This document shows, piece after piece, positions 59,862 through 64,000 of a stretch of 64,000 nucleotides of DNA; position 1 is the stretch's first letter, and each line of letters starts with the position of its first letter. The position numbers and the translations under genes are program-made. Origin of the DNA: Phalacrocorax aristotelis (lineage: Eukaryota > Chordata > Aves > Suliformes > Phalacrocoracidae); NCBI RefSeq assembly GCF_949628215.1, contig NC_134278.1:40111691-40175690 (forward strand), given 5' to 3'. The notes under the pieces were generated by a model. The model searched no databases. It worked only from the letters and a program-made list of their open reading frames with translations, and was not told the DNA's origin.

Positions 59862-62699
59862 AAATACGTGCACAGTTTTAGTCCCTGTATGAACTAAAGA
59901 ATGTAATGCTGTTTGAATTTTATAGAACTGATGAATTTTAAAACATTTTACTTTGTTATACTCACCTCTGATCCCACAGTAAGTTCTACTCAAGCCTGCA
60001 TCTACCCAAACTTTCTGAAGTAGATGTCTGGCAAAGTGAAAGACACACACTCTCCATCTTCTACAGCTTCATTGTCTCCTTCATTTTCTGCGGCAGAATA
60101 AATCAAGGTTTTGCTTGTGCTCATGATTAAAGTAGTCTGGTTTATTCCAGAAATTAATATTGTTCAAAATGAAAAAAAGATGTATTTGAAATGTACACAG
60201 TAGATGTGAAATGTATCATGCCTTTTAAATCAGTCTTCTACCACTGAGATAGGCACCTGAGGGGAGCTGGGGTGGGGAGATTCTGGTTGATTTGCAGGGT
60301 GAGGTTGTGACCCTTCCCTTGTTAGCATGATATTAGTATCTCTTATTTGTTATGATTATTAGCTGCTGCAGCAAAATCCAATCAAGGGCAGGACGAATGG
60401 TCACATAAGCGTTTTTCTGGTTAATAAAAGGCTATGATGTGCTAGTCGTCCTAGGATGTTATTAGCATAAACCACAGTCTTCTGTATCCAGTACAACCAA
60501 TTTACTACCAAAAAGGAAAACAGAAATATGGTATATATAGTATTTAGCTGAAAAACAGATGACTTCCAGTGGCATTCTGCTGAGAATTGAGCCAAATACA
60601 CACCAACATACATACCAACTACTGCTGTCTTAATATACATTACTTTCAGCGGAGTTTGATTCACCATTTTTTATTGCACCTGTTAAAAGACAGCTCAATC
60701 TTTATAGTGGATGAACTTTTGTAATTACTCTATTTTTATGTTGTATTTGTAGGTTAATTATATTGTGCTTTTAGGTTTTGACAGCTAATTACCACTAATT
60801 CATATAATGACATGTCTGAAATGCTTGATATTCAATTAGTTTCATAATGATATATTTTGCTTATCTTCTATTTACATGGTAATTGCTCCAGACATGTAGA
60901 AACAGTACCAGTTATGTGAGCTTGGGCACAACTAAAAGTCCCCAAAAGCAGAGGTATGGTTTAGTTACCCCAGGAAATGGACAAAAATACACATTCTAGC
61001 CTGGTTGTAAGGATAGTAAGGGTGTCAGAGAAAAAGTATGCCTTCAAGTGAAAGCTACAGCTAGAACTGGTTATCGCTAAGGCCCCAAAGTATCATAACA
61101 GTGGCTGAATTACATGGATAACCAAAAAATTGTCCATATGTGCTGTCACCCCAGAGAGCATCTGGCATTGATCTATCGGTTCCCATGGCTTCCACTACCA
61201 ACAGCAAAGTTCCAGAATCTTTTCATGTGATTCTTCAGGCCCTGTTGACTTGAGATTTTTGTTCAAATTGAGGCACAGGGCCCAAGCCCCATGAGCATTC
61301 ACCTTAAGACTGCAATGGTAGCATGTGTCCAGTTCAAATACAAACTCATACTGCCTTGAAGGTAGTGCAGCATCCTTGGATTCCTCTTCCCAGTGGCAAA
61401 CTGAGGGTACATCAGGCCACCGTGCAGGACAGAGCTCAGCTAGTCTAATAGCTGAATATCTCTTCATCAGCAGGATTTGCACCCAGGACTTGTGCAAGAA
61501 GTGTTTTCTCATACTAAACAGGAGTCTGTCCTTGACCTTTAGGGTGTTGTACACCATGTGGTCTGTCAGTAATTAATTTCTCCTGCACTTGCAGCAAACA
61601 CACTGGCCAGATGGAAATCCCACGCTCGCAGTCCCCAGCAGTAGTCTGATGCCACCAGCCCAGTGCTTTTCACCAACATGAGACATTTTTCAACATGAGT
61701 AAGGACCTGCAATGCCTTCTGCTACAATAAAAGTATTTGTTCAGTCATACAAAATTTTCCTTTCAAAGCAAGTCTAGAGCCATTGGATGAGTCATCTGCT
61801 TTATTTTATCAGTGAGAAATTTGGCATATATTCACTAAGGCTTAATCTGAAATATTTTGCTCACAGTGGAAACATTTCCATTGATTTCAAAGGCTTCAAG
61901 GTCCTTAATACACTATTAAGTTTTAGTCTGTCAAATATGTCCATTTGGGCTCTTTATGAATCGCAAAGCAGTTGTGTACAGAAGCAAGTGAAGATTAAAT
62001 AAACCCCATCGACATCAGTCTTCTGGCACAGAAAGCAGCAAGAAACAAATATTGCCTTGAAAAACAATGCATGTAGAGTGACATTTAGCTTGTATAAAGT
62101 GATAGTCTCCATATAAATACAAATAGCACCATTTCCCCAGAGCTGAATAAATGATATTCATCTGTAAATATTTGTATGTCTTTGACACGCCTGTAAGCAG
62201 CAAGATGAGAAATTGAGATGGAAAACACATTTGCAGGTGAGAATTCAGTGCAGATCTTTCTTAGAGACTTCCTTGATGCATTTGGGAGACCTTGAAAAGC
62301 AGATGCTTCCTTTTCTAGTTAGTGGTTTAAATGTAAAGTAACAAAACTATAACAGACCATGGCACAATAGATTTTTGCCAGTAGTTTCCTGACCCTGACA
62401 CTCATGCTGTGCTACACTGCAGTGCTCCAAGCCTGAAAATACCCCTCAGAAAGAAAACCTAAAGTAGCTAATTAATTTAGGAGCCTCATATCCTTATTCA
62501 GAAAGGATTTTTGCACCTGAGAGCTAATGTTTCAATGTCTTCACATAAGAGTTAGGGATTTTATGGACCAGGGTTTCTTTTCAGTGGGAGTTAAGTGACC
62601 TAAGCATCTTTAATAATGTAACACCTGTATAATGGGCTTTTTCCTCTGTATGAGGAATAACAGCTCAGTTCATCAATATGAGGAATGAGTGCACAGGCT

Positions 62700-62850
62700 C
62701 AGACTCTTCGGGTAGAAAAGTGAAGATTGAGGGTCCGACCGATGAAAACAGAGGTCTTTAAAACCAGAGGTGACACAGGGAAGGTGGCTGGGCAATAACT
62801 GTTCACCATAGGGAATGAGTCTTCCCTACAAGGTGCAGTTTTAGAAACAT
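62700..62850 (+). mobile_element. Ancient CR1/L3-like fragment
   Basis: The string acagaggtctttaaaaccag, then aggtgacacagggaaggtgg and gggcaataactgttcacc, follows the CR1/L3 consensus segment around 'gaggtctataaaatcatgaatggtgtggagaaggtgaat...ttattcacc' in plus orientation, with many substitutions. No frame is intact. It is older than the other CR1 pieces in the window. Confidence 0.5.
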
Positions 62851-64000
62851 ATGTAGGTCCCTAGAGATAAGCCCAGTTCATCAGCAGGTTACAGTGCTGA
62901 TGAATTTCTAGTGCTGACTCAGCATTTGGGCATCAGGGGCTGCAGGACAAGTCAATGCTTTTGTCTTTACAACATTTCCCACTTGCAAACTACATTTCCC
63001 CCTCCCGAGGCGATAATAAGTGAGGAATTGGACCGTGCCTCCTGCAGGGCCTGTGTGCAGTATGTGAAGTGTTAGGCAGGCACACTGCATCAGGATCTTC
63101 AACTCAAAGAGAGTAAAAATAAGGATTGCCAGCTGGGGAGAAAAACCAACTGTTCTTTCAGCAACTTCTAGTTATATTAGACATAGTCCTCTTATTCCTT
63201 TTAAGGGGGAATTTCAGGGGAATTTTTAAGATGCTCTTGTGAGGTGTTTTAATAGTTGGCAAATCAAACATTCTCATCTAGGGTCCATTTCCCATGAAAA
63301 TCCAACCTGGCCTGTGCTACAATTCTTTCTAATGAAGGAATATTTTTAAGATACTTTTCCCACATAGGATTTTTCTCCAGCAAAATTGTCTTTATTTACA
63401 ATTTTACAAGTTCTGAATGACTTCTGTTCCAAAAGGACCATGGGAGGAGAGTGTCAACAACACAGTTTTGTTTCTGGATACAAAACAAGCAAAACATTAT
63501 ATTATTTCAAAGGATACTAACCTTCAAAATAGCTCATATTATTTTAAAAGTTACCGTTCCTGAAGCTGTATGGATAGTTCTTCCATTCTCCACCTAACTG
63601 CAACCTCTGGGGAAGTCCGGAATTAAAAAAAAGAAAAAGTAAACATTAATCAAAATTAGTTTTGAATAATGGCTTTTCTTTTTGCATGGGGAAACAAAGA
63701 TTTCTTACTGAGAGAGATTAAACTGTTACTGACCAAGGAGTCATTGAAACAGTTTGTCCCTGGATCTATTTTTTAAAGCAAGATAATTTTTTTCAGAAGA
63801 TAATAGAGTGAACTGGTCTCCTCCCAAGTCCTCCAGCATCTTGTTGTGTCAATCTGTATTTCCTTCAAACGCCAAGATGCTGTCTATGCTTATCCCAGCT
63901 AAGAAACGTGGATCTCTTCAGCACCAGTCTTCCAGTGTCATGACAGCATGGCCTTTACAGTTCGAATTACCGGCTTTTTGTATTTTTTAAAGCAAATGTG
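62851..64000. other. No gene recognised
   Basis: AT-rich DNA to the end of the window. No coding domain, RNA gene or named repeat was recognised. If the plus-strand gene starting at the CpG island is real, this would be part of one of its introns. Confidence 0.5.

Larger units (their letters stand above)
50480..62695. other. About 12 kb with no recognised gene
   Basis: AT-leaning DNA. The GC-richer block 54,990-55,640 holds overlapping ORFs (174 codons plus, 77 and 66 codons minus) without a recognisable domain or splice-bounded frame. Several short repeats are listed separately, and an AT-rich block at 60,690-60,910 is discussed as a finding. No RNA gene, LTR or transposase was recognised. 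Confidence 0.5.

Noticed and set aside
63950..63975. A gttcgaattac string resembling a tRNA T-arm/B-box
   Set aside because: There is no matching A-box, acceptor stem or anticodon arm in the surrounding bases, so it is not a tRNA gene or tRNA-derived SINE that I can support.

Overview
This window looks like vertebrate nuclear DNA, almost certainly from a bird. It is AT-rich and gene-poor, with no run of long ORFs as in bacteria and no operon-like packing. The interspersed repeats are dominated by CR1 LINEs, the main avian retrotransposon family, which end in the typical ATTCTRTG-type tandem units and encode a recognisable endonuclease/reverse transcriptase. I see no rRNA, tRNA, CRISPR array or prokaryotic mobile element. 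Species, chromosome and the identity of the host gene cannot be read from this sequence.

Layout. Positions 1-7,390 are intergenic or intronic sequence with a microsatellite, one old CR1 remnant (about 3.87-4.2 kb) and a diverged direct duplication of about 300 bp (5.5 and 7.06 kb). A long CR1 (copy 1, minus strand) fills 7.39-9.70 kb. From 9.7 to 31 kb I recognise no gene, only simple repeats and one CR1 3' fragment (24.85-25.24 kb). A possible minus-strand terminal exon lies at 31.26-31.46 kb, followed by a long imperfect palindrome (31.81-32.08 kb).

The functional centre is a strong CpG island at 34.55-35.70 kb. It holds a cluster of GC boxes, G-quadruplex-type tracts and a consensus splice donor (CAG|GTGAGT at 35,311/35,312), and reads as the TATA-less promoter and non-coding first exon of a plus-strand gene. 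A 126-bp segment at 42,082-42,207 has a good acceptor, a donor and an ATG followed by a signal-peptide-like stretch. It is my best candidate for exon 2. If so, later exons lie beyond the window or are too short to recognise.

The second half carries more CR1 pieces (38.1-38.5 kb, 39.43-39.83 kb, 62.7-62.85 kb) and a second long CR1 (copy 2, 47.94-50.45 kb, minus strand). Compared by eye, the two long copies are a mosaic. A core of about 1.4 kb is more than 99% identical, includes an exactly identical run of about 620 bp, and shares the same two in-frame stops and one frameshift. It is flanked on both sides by sequence that is only about 90% identical. This suggests gene conversion or a shared, already defective, recombinant source. 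No new defence or metabolic system was found. The points most worth checking are the CR1 mosaic, the CpG promoter with its putative signal-peptide exon, the 265-bp palindrome and the 5.5/7.1 kb duplication.
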